DNA of 64,000 nucleotides from Pseudoduganella violaceinigra DSM 15887. Lineage in GTDB: Bacteria > Pseudomonadota > Gammaproteobacteria > Burkholderiales > Burkholderiaceae_D. Under the pieces are notes generated by a model. That model had not been told where the DNA came from. It was given only the letters and a program-made list of their open reading frames with translations, and made no database searches. This document shows, one piece after another, positions 23,133-31,355 of the stretch. Made by a program: the position numbers and the translations under genes. Where the stretch lies: positions 192,196 to 256,195 of the forward strand of contig NZ_KE384360.1 of the NCBI RefSeq assembly GCF_000425385.1. Reading direction: 5' to 3'. Within the stretch, counting starts at the first letter, position 1; the number at the start of each line of letters is the position of its first letter.

Positions 23133-23667
23133 ACGTGAACGACCTCTATTACTTTGTCCAGGTGGTGGTGCATGGCGGCTTTTCCCGGGCGGTCCACGCG
23201 CCATTTTTCGGTGACGGAAACAGGGCGCGAGTTCTGCCAGCGGTGTCAGGCCGTCATGGCGGAAGTGCAGGGCGCGCGAGGTGATGGTGTGCCAGCGCTC
23301 GGGCCGCAGGGTGTGGTGCCGGTCAGTAGCCCGACTGCCCTGCTCGAGTACCGCATCGGGCCGCTGGTGGCCGGTTTGATGAAGCAGTGGCCTCAAGTGC
23401 GCGTGCTGCGGGAGGCGACGAATCGGCGTGTCGATGTGCTGGGCGAAGGAATTGGCATCGCCTTGCGCGTGCGCTTTCCTCCGCTGGAGTCGAGCGACCT
23501 TGTGATGCGCGTGCTGGCGAACAGTCCGCAGCGGCGGGTGGCCAGCCGCCCTGCATGGTGGTGGGGGATGCGCTGACTGACGGCAGCCTGGTCGATGTCA
23601 TGCCGGGTTGGGCGCCGAAGGGCGGCTGCTGATCGACTTCCTGGCAGAGAATATTCAGCAGGATTGA
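23129..23667 (+). pseudogene. decayed LysR-family regulator
   Basis: It begins with a normal LysR start (MNVNDLYYFVQVVVHGGFS), but most of the HTH is missing and the frame changes. A second frame then carries post-HTH sequence (SVTETGREFCQRCQAVMAEV) and effector-domain pieces (LLEYRIGPLVAGLMKQWPQV, then RRVDVLGEGIGIALRVRFP). A third gives the end (RLLIDFLAENIQQD, stop at 23665-23667). Total length is about 180 codons rather than 300. It is therefore a multiply deleted, frameshifted remnant. Confidence 0.8.
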
Positions 23668-23766
23668 CGCTTGATTGTTCAGAACCGGTACATCAGGGTC
23701 TGACCCGAGGGTCCGACTCGTCTCGCTGCCGATGCTGGCCTGGTGTGGATTTTCCGGCGGTTTGAG

Positions 23767-23796
23767 ATAAAAAAAGCCCCGCACGGGGCGGGGCTT
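23767..23796 (-). terminator. terminator of phoH
   Basis: Minus-strand stem AAGCCCCGC / GCGGGGCTT with a 5-nt loop followed by a run of seven T. It lies about 25 bp after the phoH stop. Confidence 0.92.
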
Positions 23797-23818
23797 GAGG
23801 CTGCTGATCTGTGTGCAA

Positions 23819-25597
23819 TTAAAGCACGTCGCTCGCATGGTCGGCAAGGCGGGAACGTTCGCCGCGCGCCAAGGTCACGTGGCCGCTGTGCGCCCAGCCC
23901 TTGAAGCGGTCGACCACGTAGGTCAGGCCGGACGAGCCTTCGGTCAGGTAAGGCGTGTCGATCTGCGCGATATTACCCAGGCACAGGATCTTGGTGCCCG
24001 GGCCGGCGCGCGTCACCAGGGTCTTCATCTGCTTCGGCGTCAGGTTCTGCGCTTCGTCGATGATGAGGAACTTGTTGACGAAGGTGCGGCCGCGCATGAA
24101 GTTCAGCGACTTGATCTTGATGCGCGAGCGGATCAGGTCCTGGGTCGCGGCGCGGCCCCATTCGCCGCCTTCGCCGTCGGATTTGTTCAGCACTTCCAGG
24201 TTGTCGTCGAAGGCGCCCATCCACGGCCCCATCTTCTCTTCCTCGGTGCCAGGCAGGAAGCCGATATCTTCGCCCACCGGCACCGTGACGCGGGTGACGA
24301 TGATCTCGTTATACAGCTTGGTCTCCAATACCTGCGCCAGGCCGGCGGCCAGCGCGAGCAGGGTCTTGCCGGTGCCGGCCTGGCCCAGCAGGGTAATGAA
24401 ATCGCAATCGGGGTTCATCAACAGGTTCAGCGCGAAGTTCTGCTCGCGGTTGCGGGCTGTGACGCCCCACACGCTGTTCTTGTTGTGCGAATAGTCGCGC
24501 AGGGTTTGCAGGACGGCGGTCTTGCCGTTGATCTGCTTGACCTGGGCGTAGAACGGCGACTCGCCGCTGTTCGGTTCCAGGAACACGAACTGGTTCACCA
24601 GCAGGGAAGGGATGAACGGGCCGGTCACGCGGTAGAACGTGCTCGACTGGCCGTGCTTGTTCTCCTGCCAGGACTCCATGTCCTTGCCATGCTTGTTCCA
24701 GAAGTCGTCCGGCAGCTGGACGATGCCCGAGTACAGCAGGTCGGTGTCTTCCAGCACGTGGTCGTTGAAATAGTCTTCCGCCGGCAGGCCCAGGGCGCGC
24801 GCCTTGATGCGCATATTGATGTCTTTCGACACCAGCACCACGGCGCGGCCAGGCTGCTCCGCTTCCAGCGAGCGCACCACGGCCAGGATCTGGTTGTCGG
24901 CCTTACCTTGCGGCAGGCCTTCCGGCAGGTCGGCAACCTGCACCTTGGTCTGGAAGTACAGGTGGCCCTTGGCATCCTTGTTACCCAGCTTGTTCAGCGG
25001 GATGCCGGTTTCCATGTCGTCGTCTTCGGTGTTGCTGATCAGGGCATCGAGGGTGCGCGATACCTGGCGCGCATTGCGCGCGACTTCGGACATGCCTTTC
25101 TTGTGGTTGTCCAATTCTTCCAGCGTCATCATCGGCAGGAAGACATCGTGTTCTTCGAAGCGGAACAGCGAAGACGGGTCGTGCATCAGCACATTGGTGT
25201 CGAGCACGAACAGCTTGGTGCTGCCCACCACGTCGGCCTTGCGGCTGGTGGCGGACTTGAGCACCACTTCGTGGGCTTTGTGTTTGGCCGGGTGCGGCGC
25301 GTCGGCCTTGATCGGCGTGACCTTGGCGCGGGCCTGCGGCGCAGCCTTGGTGCGCGGCGGGGCCGGGACGTCGTCCGGCAGCTTGACGGCCTTCAGCTCA
25401 GGCGTCTTCTTGGCCGCGGCCTTTTTCGCAACCGGCTCTTTGACTGCTTTGGCAGCAGTTTTCGGCACCGCTTTCTTCGGCGCCGGTGCTGCCTTTTCTT
25501 CAGTAGGGAAGGGAACCGGATTTGCTCCGCTCGCCTTCGGATAGTCTTTAGCCAGCAGCAGGGTGGCTGGCTTGCTAGGCAGTTTTGGCAGTGGCAT
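23819..25597 (-). CDS. PIN domain-PhoH family ATPase/RNase
   Basis: A 592-residue protein in three parts. First, a Lys/Ala/Pro-rich, probably disordered N-terminal region (about 1-125). Second, a PIN nuclease domain (about 127-270; KLFVLDTNVLMHDPSSLFRF with acidic catalytic residues). Third, a PhoH ATPase (about 370-590; Walker A GQAGTGKTLLALAAGLAQ, Walker B FLIIDEAQNLTPKQMKTL). PIN-PhoH proteins (YlaK/PhoH2 type) unwind and cut RNA in an ATP-dependent way. The N-terminal tail is unusually long and basic. A strong terminator follows. Confidence 0.9.
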   Translation of the reverse strand: MPLPKLPSKPATLLLAKDYPKASGANPVPFPTEEKAAPAPKKAVPKTAAKAVKEPVAKKAAAKKTPELKAVKLPDDVPAPPRTKAAPQARAKVTPIKADAPHPAKHKAHEVVLKSATSRKADVVGSTKLFVLDTNVLMHDPSSLFRFEEHDVFLPMMTLEELDNHKKGMSEVARNARQVSRTLDALISNTEDDDMETGIPLNKLGNKDAKGHLYFQTKVQVADLPEGLPQGKADNQILAVVRSLEAEQPGRAVVLVSKDINMRIKARALGLPAEDYFNDHVLEDTDLLYSGIVQLPDDFWNKHGKDMESWQENKHGQSSTFYRVTGPFIPSLLVNQFVFLEPNSGESPFYAQVKQINGKTAVLQTLRDYSHNKNSVWGVTARNREQNFALNLLMNPDCDFITLLGQAGTGKTLLALAAGLAQVLETKLYNEIIVTRVTVPVGEDIGFLPGTEEEKMGPWMGAFDDNLEVLNKSDGEGGEWGRAATQDLIRSRIKIKSLNFMRGRTFVNKFLIIDEAQNLTPKQMKTLVTRAGPGTKILCLGNIAQIDTPYLTEGSSGLTYVVDRFKGWAHSGHVTLARGERSRLADHASDVL

Positions 25598-25834
25598 CAG
25601 GATCTCAATCTAAAAAAGATACGCCCACGCAAAGGCGAATGCCCGGCATGGACGAACTATGGGGTGAATCGGAAAAACTAAAGGATGCCTGGCGGGCGTC
25701 TGCGTCGCCCGAAAGCCGGTGGGCATGCCACCGGGGACAGTGGGTAGAAGGACTTACTCGACTCAAAATCTGGCTGACACGTTCAAATGTAAAGCTCCCG
25801 TTGAGCTAACACATTCGCGGCGAGGGCCTTGCCA
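25598..25834. other. intergenic stretch with hairpin and tRNA-Leu-like patch
   Basis: No gene is seen here. CCGGTGG-GCATG-CCACCGG (25716-25734) is a perfect hairpin. Just after it, the stretch GGTAGA (25743-25748) ... CTCGACTCAAAATC (25757-25770) ... GTTCAAAT (25781-25788) resembles parts of a tRNA-Leu(CAA), but the acceptor, D and T stems do not pair properly. It could be a small RNA, the phoH leader, or an old tRNA remnant. Confidence 0.3.
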
Positions 25835-26290
25835 TCAGCCCAGGTTTGCCACGAATTCCAGCACTTCATCGACGTGACCTGGTACTTTCACGCCTCTCCA
25901 TTCTTTCACCAATCGGCCTTTTGCGTCAATCACAAACGTGCTGCGCTCGATGCCGCGGACATCTTTACCGTACATTTTTTTCATCTTCATGACATTGAAG
26001 GCCAGGCACACCGCTTCGTCCGGGTCGGAAATGAGCTCGAACGGCAGGCCCAGTTTTGTCTTGAAGTTTTCGTGCGAGCGCAGCGAGTCGCGGCTGATGC
26101 CGTAGATTTCGGCACCAGCGGCGCTGAACTGCTCATGCAGGTCGCGGAAGGCCATGTTCTCCGTGGTGCAGCCCGGGGTATTGTCTTTCGGGTAGAAGAA
26201 CAGCACGGTGGATTTGGCGGGGCGGCCGGCAAGCTGAAAGGTCTGGCCGCTGGTCATGGCGGCGCTGAAGTCGGGGATGGATTGGCTCAT
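25835..26290 (-). CDS. bcp: peroxiredoxin of the PrxQ/BCP type
   Basis: A 151-residue thiol peroxidase that reduces hydroperoxides. TVLFFYPKDNTPGCTTENMA holds the peroxidatic Cys41. The resolving Cys usually five residues later is replaced by Met46. A Cys95 in DEAVCLAFNV could serve as an alternative resolving residue, as in the PrxQ subgroup where it lies on a later helix. It lies 24 bp downstream of the Mth938-type gene, in the same direction. Confidence 0.88.
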   Translation of the reverse strand: MSQSIPDFSAAMTSGQTFQLAGRPAKSTVLFFYPKDNTPGCTTENMAFRDLHEQFSAAGAEIYGISRDSLRSHENFKTKLGLPFELISDPDEAVCLAFNVMKMKKMYGKDVRGIERSTFVIDAKGRLVKEWRGVKVPGHVDEVLEFVANLG

Positions 26291-26314
26291 GCGCGTTTAG
26301 TTGGGGGCGAAATT

Positions 26315-26689
26315 TTACTTTTCAATGATCAGTGCCAGCAGGGCTTTGCGGCCTTCGCCCATCAGGATATTGTAGGTGCGGCAGGCGGCGTTGGTGTCCA
26401 TGCATTCGACGCCGATCTGCTTGCCGATCAGGGGCGCGGTCAGGCGCGGGTGGACAAAGCGCTGGCGCTCGCCGGTGCCCAGGATGACCACGTCGGGCTG
26501 TTCGGCCAGCAGCTGTTCGAAGTGTTCGGACGTCAGATCCTCGAACTTTGCCACCGGCCAGGCGCGCGGCGCGGACTCCGGCAGCACCAGCAGGCTGTAG
26601 TCGAAAGGCTTGCCATTGATCTCGACTCCACCGTCGAAATAACCAGAGACGGTCTGGTACTGGCCGGTGGTGCTGGAGTGGAGCTTCAT
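26315..26689 (-). CDS. Mth938/DUF498 domain protein
   Basis: A 124-residue protein of the Mth938/NDUFAF3-like family: FDGGVEINGKPFDYSLLVLP, then PDVVILGTGERQRFVHP and VECMDTNAACRTYNILMGEG. Mitochondrial members help complex I assembly; the bacterial role is unknown. Divergent from alaA and probably co-transcribed with bcp downstream. Confidence 0.85.
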   Translation of the reverse strand: MKLHSSTTGQYQTVSGYFDGGVEINGKPFDYSLLVLPESAPRAWPVAKFEDLTSEHFEQLLAEQPDVVILGTGERQRFVHPRLTAPLIGKQIGVECMDTNAACRTYNILMGEGRKALLALIIEK

Positions 26690-26709
26690 ATCGATTCGCT
26701 ATATTTAAA

Positions 26710-26730
26710 TACAATAGAGATCTTATTGTA
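26710..26730. promoter_or_regulatory. 7-bp inverted repeat in the alaA divergent region
   Basis: TACAATA-GAGATCT-TATTGTA, a perfect repeat centred between the Mth938 gene (starts 26689, minus) and alaA (starts 26823, plus). A possible operator; the regulator is unknown. Confidence 0.4.
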
Positions 26731-26822
26731 ACGTTTTGCTCATATCGATGGTTGATTAAACCAATTTAATTCGGCAGAATGGGTATTTTCGCAATGCAGC
26801 ATTTACACCTAAGGGATTGATT

Positions 26823-28055
26823 TTGCGTCCGGTTCAGAAATCCAACAAGCTTAACGAGATTTGCTACGAAATCCGCGGTCCTGTCCCGGAAAAAGCCCGC
26901 CTGATGGAGGAAGAAGGGCACAAGATCATCAAGCTGAACATTGGCAATATGCAGCCGTTCGGCTTCGATCCGCCGGACGAAATTGTCCACGACATGATCG
27001 TCAACCTGCCCAATGCGGCCGGCTACACCGATTCCAAAGGCTTGTTCGCGCCGCGCAAGGCGGTCATGCACTACACCCAGCAGAAGAAGGTCGCCAATGT
27101 CGCGATGGACGACATTTACCTGGGTAATGGCGCCTCCGAGCTGATTGTGATGTCCATGAATGCGCTGCTGAACAACGGCGACGAGGTGCTGGTGCCGGCG
27201 CCGGACTATCCGCTGTGGACGGCGGCCGTCAGCCTGTCCGGCGGCAAGCCGGTGCACTATGTCTGCGACGAGCAGCAGGACTGGTTCCCAGACATCGACG
27301 ATATGCGCAGGAAGATCACGCCCAACACCAAGGCGATCGTGGTCATCAACCCGAACAATCCGACCGGGGCCCTGTACCCGGACGAGGTGCTGCTGCAGAT
27401 TATCGAACTGGCGCGCCAGCACCAGTTGATCATCTACGCCGACGAAATCTACGACAAGGTGCTGTACGACGGCGTCACCCACACGTCCATCGCCGCGCTG
27501 TGCGAAGACGTGTTCTGCGTGAGCTTCAACGGCTTGTCCAAAAGCTACCGTTCCTGCGGCTACCGCGCCGGCTGGATGGTGCTCTCGGGCGAAAACAAGA
27601 AATATGCGAAGGATTACATCTGGGGCCTGAACATGCTGGCCTCGATGCGCCTTTGCGCCAATGCGCCGGGCCAGTTTGCGATCCAGACTGCGCTCGGCGG
27701 CTACCAGAGCATCAACGACCTGGTGGCGCCCGGCGGGCGCCTGCTCAAGCAGCGCGACCTGGCATACAAGCTGCTGTCCGAGATTCCGGGCGTCAGCGTC
27801 GTCAAGCCAAAAGCTGCACTGTATATGTTCCCCCGCCTCGATCCGAAGATCTACCCGATCGCGGACGACCAGCAATTCGCTTACGAACTGCTGGAAGAAA
27901 CCAAGGTCCTGATCGTGCAGGGCACGGGCTTCAACTGGCATAGCCCGGACCACTTCCGCGTGGTGTTCCTGCCCAATTCGGACGACATGGAAGATGCTTT
28001 CGGCCGTATCGCGCGCTTCATGGAAGGCTACCGAAAACGGCACGGGCACGGCTAA
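26823..28055 (+). CDS. alaA: alanine-synthesising PLP aminotransferase (AlaA-like)
   Basis: A 410-residue class I aminotransferase, fold type I. It closely follows E. coli AlaA: SNKLNEICYEIRGPVPEKAR, LNIGNMQPFGFDPPDEI, INPNNPTGALYPDEVLLQII, YADEIYDK and the PLP lysine in NGLSKSYRSCGYRAGW. AlaA makes alanine from pyruvate and glutamate. The start is a TTG: the one at 26823 gives a family-like N-terminus and has AAGGG 7 nt upstream; a TTG at 26817 is the alternative. The hom gene follows after 17 bp. Confidence 0.87.
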   Translation: MRPVQKSNKLNEICYEIRGPVPEKARLMEEEGHKIIKLNIGNMQPFGFDPPDEIVHDMIVNLPNAAGYTDSKGLFAPRKAVMHYTQQKKVANVAMDDIYLGNGASELIVMSMNALLNNGDEVLVPAPDYPLWTAAVSLSGGKPVHYVCDEQQDWFPDIDDMRRKITPNTKAIVVINPNNPTGALYPDEVLLQIIELARQHQLIIYADEIYDKVLYDGVTHTSIAALCEDVFCVSFNGLSKSYRSCGYRAGWMVLSGENKKYAKDYIWGLNMLASMRLCANAPGQFAIQTALGGYQSINDLVAPGGRLLKQRDLAYKLLSEIPGVSVVKPKAALYMFPRLDPKIYPIADDQQFAYELLEETKVLIVQGTGFNWHSPDHFRVVFLPNSDDMEDAFGRIARFMEGYRKRHGHG

Positions 28056-28072
28056 CAATACCAGGGATGTGA

Positions 28073-29398
28073 ATGATGAAATCGATTAAAGTAGGTTTGC
28101 TGGGCGTCGGCAATGTGGGCGCCGGAACGTTCAGCGTATTGCGACGCAACCAGGAGGAGATCCGCCGCCGCGCCGGCCGCGGCATCGAGATCGTGGCCGT
28201 ATCGGCCCGCAACCTGGAGCGGGCGAAAGAGCGCACCGAAGGCCAGTGCAAAGTCGTGGCGGACCCGTTCGCGATCGTCAACGATCCGGAAATCGATATC
28301 GTCGTGGAGCTGATTGGCGGCTATGACACCGCCAAGGACCTGGTGATGCAGGCCATCGCCAACGGCAAGCATGTGGTCACCGCCAACAAGGCGCTGCTGG
28401 CCATGCACGGCACCGAAATCTTCGCCGCGGCCCAGGCCAAGGGCGTGATGGTGGCCTTCGAAGCGGCCGTCGCTGGCGGCATCCCGATCATCAAGGCGCT
28501 GCGCGAAGGCTTGACCGCCAACCGCATCGAATGGATCGCCGGCATCATCAACGGCACCACCAATTTCATCCTGTCGGAGATGCGCGACAAGGGCCTGGAC
28601 TTCGCCACCGTGCTGAAGGAGGCGCAGCGCCTGGGCTATGCCGAAGCCGATCCGACCTTCGATATCGAAGGCGTGGACGCGGCGCACAAGGCGACCATCC
28701 TGTCGGCGATCGCCTTCGGCATCCCGGTGCAGTTCGACAAGGCGCATATCGAGGGCATCGCCAGGCTGCAGGCGATCGACATCAAGTATGCCGAGCAGCT
28801 GGGCTACCGCATCAAGCTGCTGGGCATCGCGCGCCGCGCCAAGGTCAATGGCAGCGAAGGCATCGAGCTGCGCGTGCACCCGACCCTGATCCCGGCCAAG
28901 CGCCTGATCGCCAATGTGGAAGGGGCCATGAACGCCGTGCTGGTGCAGGGCGACGCCATCGGCGCCACCATGTACTACGGCAAAGGCGCCGGCCCCGAGC
29001 CGACCGCGTCGGCCGTGATCGCCGACCTGGTCGACATCACCCGCCTGGCGACGGCCGACCCCGAGCACCGGGTGCCGCATCTGGCGTTCCAGCCCAACGC
29101 GATGACCGACATCAAGATCCTGCCGATGGCCGAGATCACCACCAGCTATTACCTGCGCATGACGGTGGCCGACCGTCCGGGCGTGCTGGCGGAACTGACG
29201 CGCATCCTGGCCGACGCCACCATCTCGATCGACGCCATGATGCAGAAGGAGCCGGCCGATGGCGAGACCCACACCGACATCATCCTGCTGACGCACCAGA
29301 CCCAGGAAAAGAACGTGGTGGCGGCGATCGAGAAGATCGAGAAGCTGTCCAGCGTGGTGGGCAATGTGACCAAGATTCGCCTGGAAAACCTGGCTTGA
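28073..29398 (+). CDS. hom: homoserine dehydrogenase
   Basis: A 441-residue monofunctional enzyme that reduces aspartate semialdehyde to homoserine for Thr/Met/Ile synthesis. The Rossmann motif GLLGVGNVGAGTFSVL lies at the N-terminus and the catalytic region includes EAAVAGGIPIIKALREG and GIINGTTNFILSEM. A C-terminal ACT domain starts near residue 355 (YLRMTVADRPGVLAELTRIL), which usually binds threonine for feedback control. It is likely transcribed with alaA. A terminator and the APE cluster follow; no thrC is next to it. Confidence 0.96.
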   Translation: MMKSIKVGLLGVGNVGAGTFSVLRRNQEEIRRRAGRGIEIVAVSARNLERAKERTEGQCKVVADPFAIVNDPEIDIVVELIGGYDTAKDLVMQAIANGKHVVTANKALLAMHGTEIFAAAQAKGVMVAFEAAVAGGIPIIKALREGLTANRIEWIAGIINGTTNFILSEMRDKGLDFATVLKEAQRLGYAEADPTFDIEGVDAAHKATILSAIAFGIPVQFDKAHIEGIARLQAIDIKYAEQLGYRIKLLGIARRAKVNGSEGIELRVHPTLIPAKRLIANVEGAMNAVLVQGDAIGATMYYGKGAGPEPTASAVIADLVDITRLATADPEHRVPHLAFQPNAMTDIKILPMAEITTSYYLRMTVADRPGVLAELTRILADATISIDAMMQKEPADGETHTDIILLTHQTQEKNVVAAIEKIEKLSSVVGNVTKIRLENLA

Positions 29399-29404
29399 CA
29401 AACA

Positions 29405-29427
29405 ATGGCCCCGCCGGGGCCATTTTC
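29405..29427 (+). terminator. terminator after hom
   Basis: ATGGCCCC-GCC-GGGGCCAT followed by TTTTC, 7 bp after the hom stop. It isolates the alaA-hom unit from the APE cluster. Confidence 0.75.
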
Positions 29428-29482
29428 TATTTGTTGTTATTAACCACTAACGTCGTTACATTTTGATAGATTCGATGCTTTT

Positions 29483-29545
29483 TGGAAATTTATTTGCGCA
29501 GATTGATTAATATTTGAGCATCCGCTTGAAGGCTTCGTTTATAAT
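29483..29545 (+). promoter_or_regulatory. AT-rich promoter region of the APE cluster
   Basis: A TATAAT at 29540-29545 is the best -10, with TTGAGC (29514-29519) at a non-ideal 20-bp distance. Further up, TGGAAATTTATTTGCG (29483-29498) has the GG-N10-GC spacing of a sigma-54 promoter but lacks the CAC. The region is clearly more AT-rich than its surroundings. Confidence 0.45.
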
Positions 29546-29588
29546 TGCTGCTCCCCTGAAAAAGGGTAGATAAAAAACAAAGCAGCAA
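29545..29588 (+). other. leader hairpin before the first APE gene
   Basis: TTGCTGC (29545-29551) pairs with GCAGCAA (29582-29588), and inside CCCT/AGGG can pair. It would fold the untranslated leader about 12 nt before the start codon at 29601. Confidence 0.35.
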
Positions 29589-29600
29589 GAGAAAAAAGCA

Positions 29601-30332
29601 ATGAGCGGGGTGAGTTTTTCCATTGTCAGGCATGCGGCGTGGGCGCCGTCCTTGGCTACGCCGGAGGCGTGGCTGGACTGGTCGCGCGCCCCCACATTTG
29701 CCGGGGCCGAGGGTGAGCCGGGCCTCAAGGCCATGCCGCCCATGCTGCGCCGGCGCGCCGCCCAGCTGGGCAAAATGGCGCTGGAAGTGGCCTATGAATG
29801 CCTGGGGGACGCAGCCGGCGTTCCGATCGTTTACTGCTCGCGCCACGGCGAAGTCGGGCGCTCCATCGAGCTGCTGGACGCCATGGCGCGCGGCGAGGCG
29901 CTGTCGCCCACTGCCTTCGGCATGTCGGTGCATAACGCCAATCCGGGCCTGTTCACCATCGCACGCAAGGAGCAGGCCAATCACATAGCGCTGGCTGCCG
30001 GTGCAAGTTCGCTGGAGCATGCGGTGATCGAAGCCTGCGGCCTGCTGGCCGACGGCGCGCCGCAGGTATTGCTGGTGATGGCCGATACCCCCTTGCCTGA
30101 GTTGTACGGGCAGTTTGAAGATTGCGAGCGCCAGGCCTTCGCGTTTGCCTGGCTGCTGCAGGCGCCCGGCGGCGCGGGAAATACGCTCTCGCTGCGCTGG
30201 GCGCCGGGAGCGCCTGCCATACCCGGCTCCATGCCTGGTGCGCTGCAAGTGCTGCGCTTTTTCCTGGCCGGCGAAGCGCAAATGGTGCGCATGGCCGACC
30301 AGCGGCAATGGCAGTGGCAACGCCATGTTTGA
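29601..30332 (+). CDS. apeC: APE chain-length factor (ketosynthase-like, no active-site Cys)
   Basis: A 243-residue beta-ketoacyl synthase-like protein, covering mainly the N-terminal KS half. The region that carries the nucleophile in real ketosynthases reads IALAAGASSLEHAVIEACGL, with Gly/Ala instead of Cys, so it cannot load chains itself. In aryl polyene systems such a subunit pairs with the ketosynthase ApeO as a chain-length factor. First gene of the cluster; AAGAGA lies upstream of the ATG, and apeD starts 8 bp before its stop. Confidence 0.82.
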   Translation: MSGVSFSIVRHAAWAPSLATPEAWLDWSRAPTFAGAEGEPGLKAMPPMLRRRAAQLGKMALEVAYECLGDAAGVPIVYCSRHGEVGRSIELLDAMARGEALSPTAFGMSVHNANPGLFTIARKEQANHIALAAGASSLEHAVIEACGLLADGAPQVLLVMADTPLPELYGQFEDCERQAFAFAWLLQAPGGAGNTLSLRWAPGAPAIPGSMPGALQVLRFFLAGEAQMVRMADQRQWQWQRHV

Positions 30333-31098
30333 GGCGCTGTTCATGTATTGGCGGGTGCTTGCCACCGGCCTGAGTTTCGCATTGTTTGGCATCGGCGGCG
30401 TACTGCTGCGGGTGCTGGTATTCCCGCTGCTGCATGTCCTGGTGCGCGACGTGGGAAGGCGCGTGCGCCTGTCGCGGGACCTGATTCGCCACAGCTTCCG
30501 CGTGTACATCGAAATGATGCGCGTACTGGGCGTGCTGCGCTACGACGTGAGCGGGCTGGATAAGCTGGAGCGGGGCGGCTTGCTGATCCTGGCCAATCAT
30601 CCGACCCTGATCGATACGGTGTTCCTGATGGCGTTCGTCAAACAGGCCGACTGCATCGTCAAGGCCAGCTTGCGCGACAACCCGTTCACGCGCGGCCCGG
30701 TGCGGGCGGCGTCGTACATCGCCAATAGCGGCGGAGCGGGCCTGGTGGACGATTGCATCGCTTCGCTGGAGCGGGGCAATAACCTGATCGTGTTCCCCGA
30801 GGGGACGCGCACCGGCGCCGACGGCGTGATCGCGCTCAAGCGCGGCGCTGCAAACATCGCCGTGCGCGGCGAGCGCGATATCACGCCGGTGGTCATTCAA
30901 TGCGCGCCAGCCACCCTGGGCAAAGGGGAAAAATGGTGGCGCGTGCCGCCGCGCCGGGTGCGGTTCAGCATCACGGTGCAAGATGACGTGGCGGTGAGCC
31001 ACTTTACGGGCGAAGGAACGAGCGAAGTGCTTGCCGCACGGCGCCTGACGGATTATTTACAACATTACTTTGCAGGGAAATACGAACATCATGTTTGA
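30325..31098 (+). CDS. apeD: APE 1-acylglycerol-phosphate-type acyltransferase
   Basis: A 257-residue LPLAT/PlsC-type protein with an N-terminal membrane helix (LATGLSFALFGIGGVLLRVL), the catalytic NHPTLID (HxxxxD) near residue 91 and VFPEGTRTG. It probably transfers an acyl group during assembly or anchoring of the polyene lipid. The start ATG overlaps the apeC end; its stop overlaps apeE. Confidence 0.85.
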   Translation: MFEALFMYWRVLATGLSFALFGIGGVLLRVLVFPLLHVLVRDVGRRVRLSRDLIRHSFRVYIEMMRVLGVLRYDVSGLDKLERGGLLILANHPTLIDTVFLMAFVKQADCIVKASLRDNPFTRGPVRAASYIANSGGAGLVDDCIASLERGNNLIVFPEGTRTGADGVIALKRGAANIAVRGERDITPVVIQCAPATLGKGEKWWRVPPRRVRFSITVQDDVAVSHFTGEGTSEVLAARRLTDYLQHYFAGKYEHHV

Positions 31099-31345
31099 AC
31101 AGGAAGTCAAGGAAATGATCATCGATGTGCTCCAGCTGGAGGACATCACGCCGGACGATATCAATAGCGAAGAGCCGCTGTTCGTCGAAGGCCTGGGCCT
31201 CGATTCGATCGACGCGCTGGAACTGGGCGTGGCCCTGCAAAAGCGCTACGGCATTTCGCTGTCGGCCGATTCGGAAGATACGCGACGCCACTTCGCTTCC
31301 GTGCGCGCCCTGGCTGCGCTGGTAGAAACGCAACGCAAGCAATAA
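31091..31345 (+). CDS. apeE: APE acyl carrier protein 1
   Basis: An 84-residue ACP. The phosphopantetheine site is Ser39 in GLGLDSIDALELG. One of two carriers that hold the growing aryl polyene chain. The ATG at 31091 overlaps the apeD stop; apeF follows after 10 bp. Confidence 0.92.
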   Translation: MFEQEVKEMIIDVLQLEDITPDDINSEEPLFVEGLGLDSIDALELGVALQKRYGISLSADSEDTRRHFASVRALAALVETQRKQ

Positions 31346-31355
31346 GGAGAGCAGC

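Noticed and set aside
25741..25805. Functional tRNA-Leu gene
   Set aside because: Anticodon-loop-like sequence is there, but acceptor, D and T stems do not pair and no CCA-like end is found.
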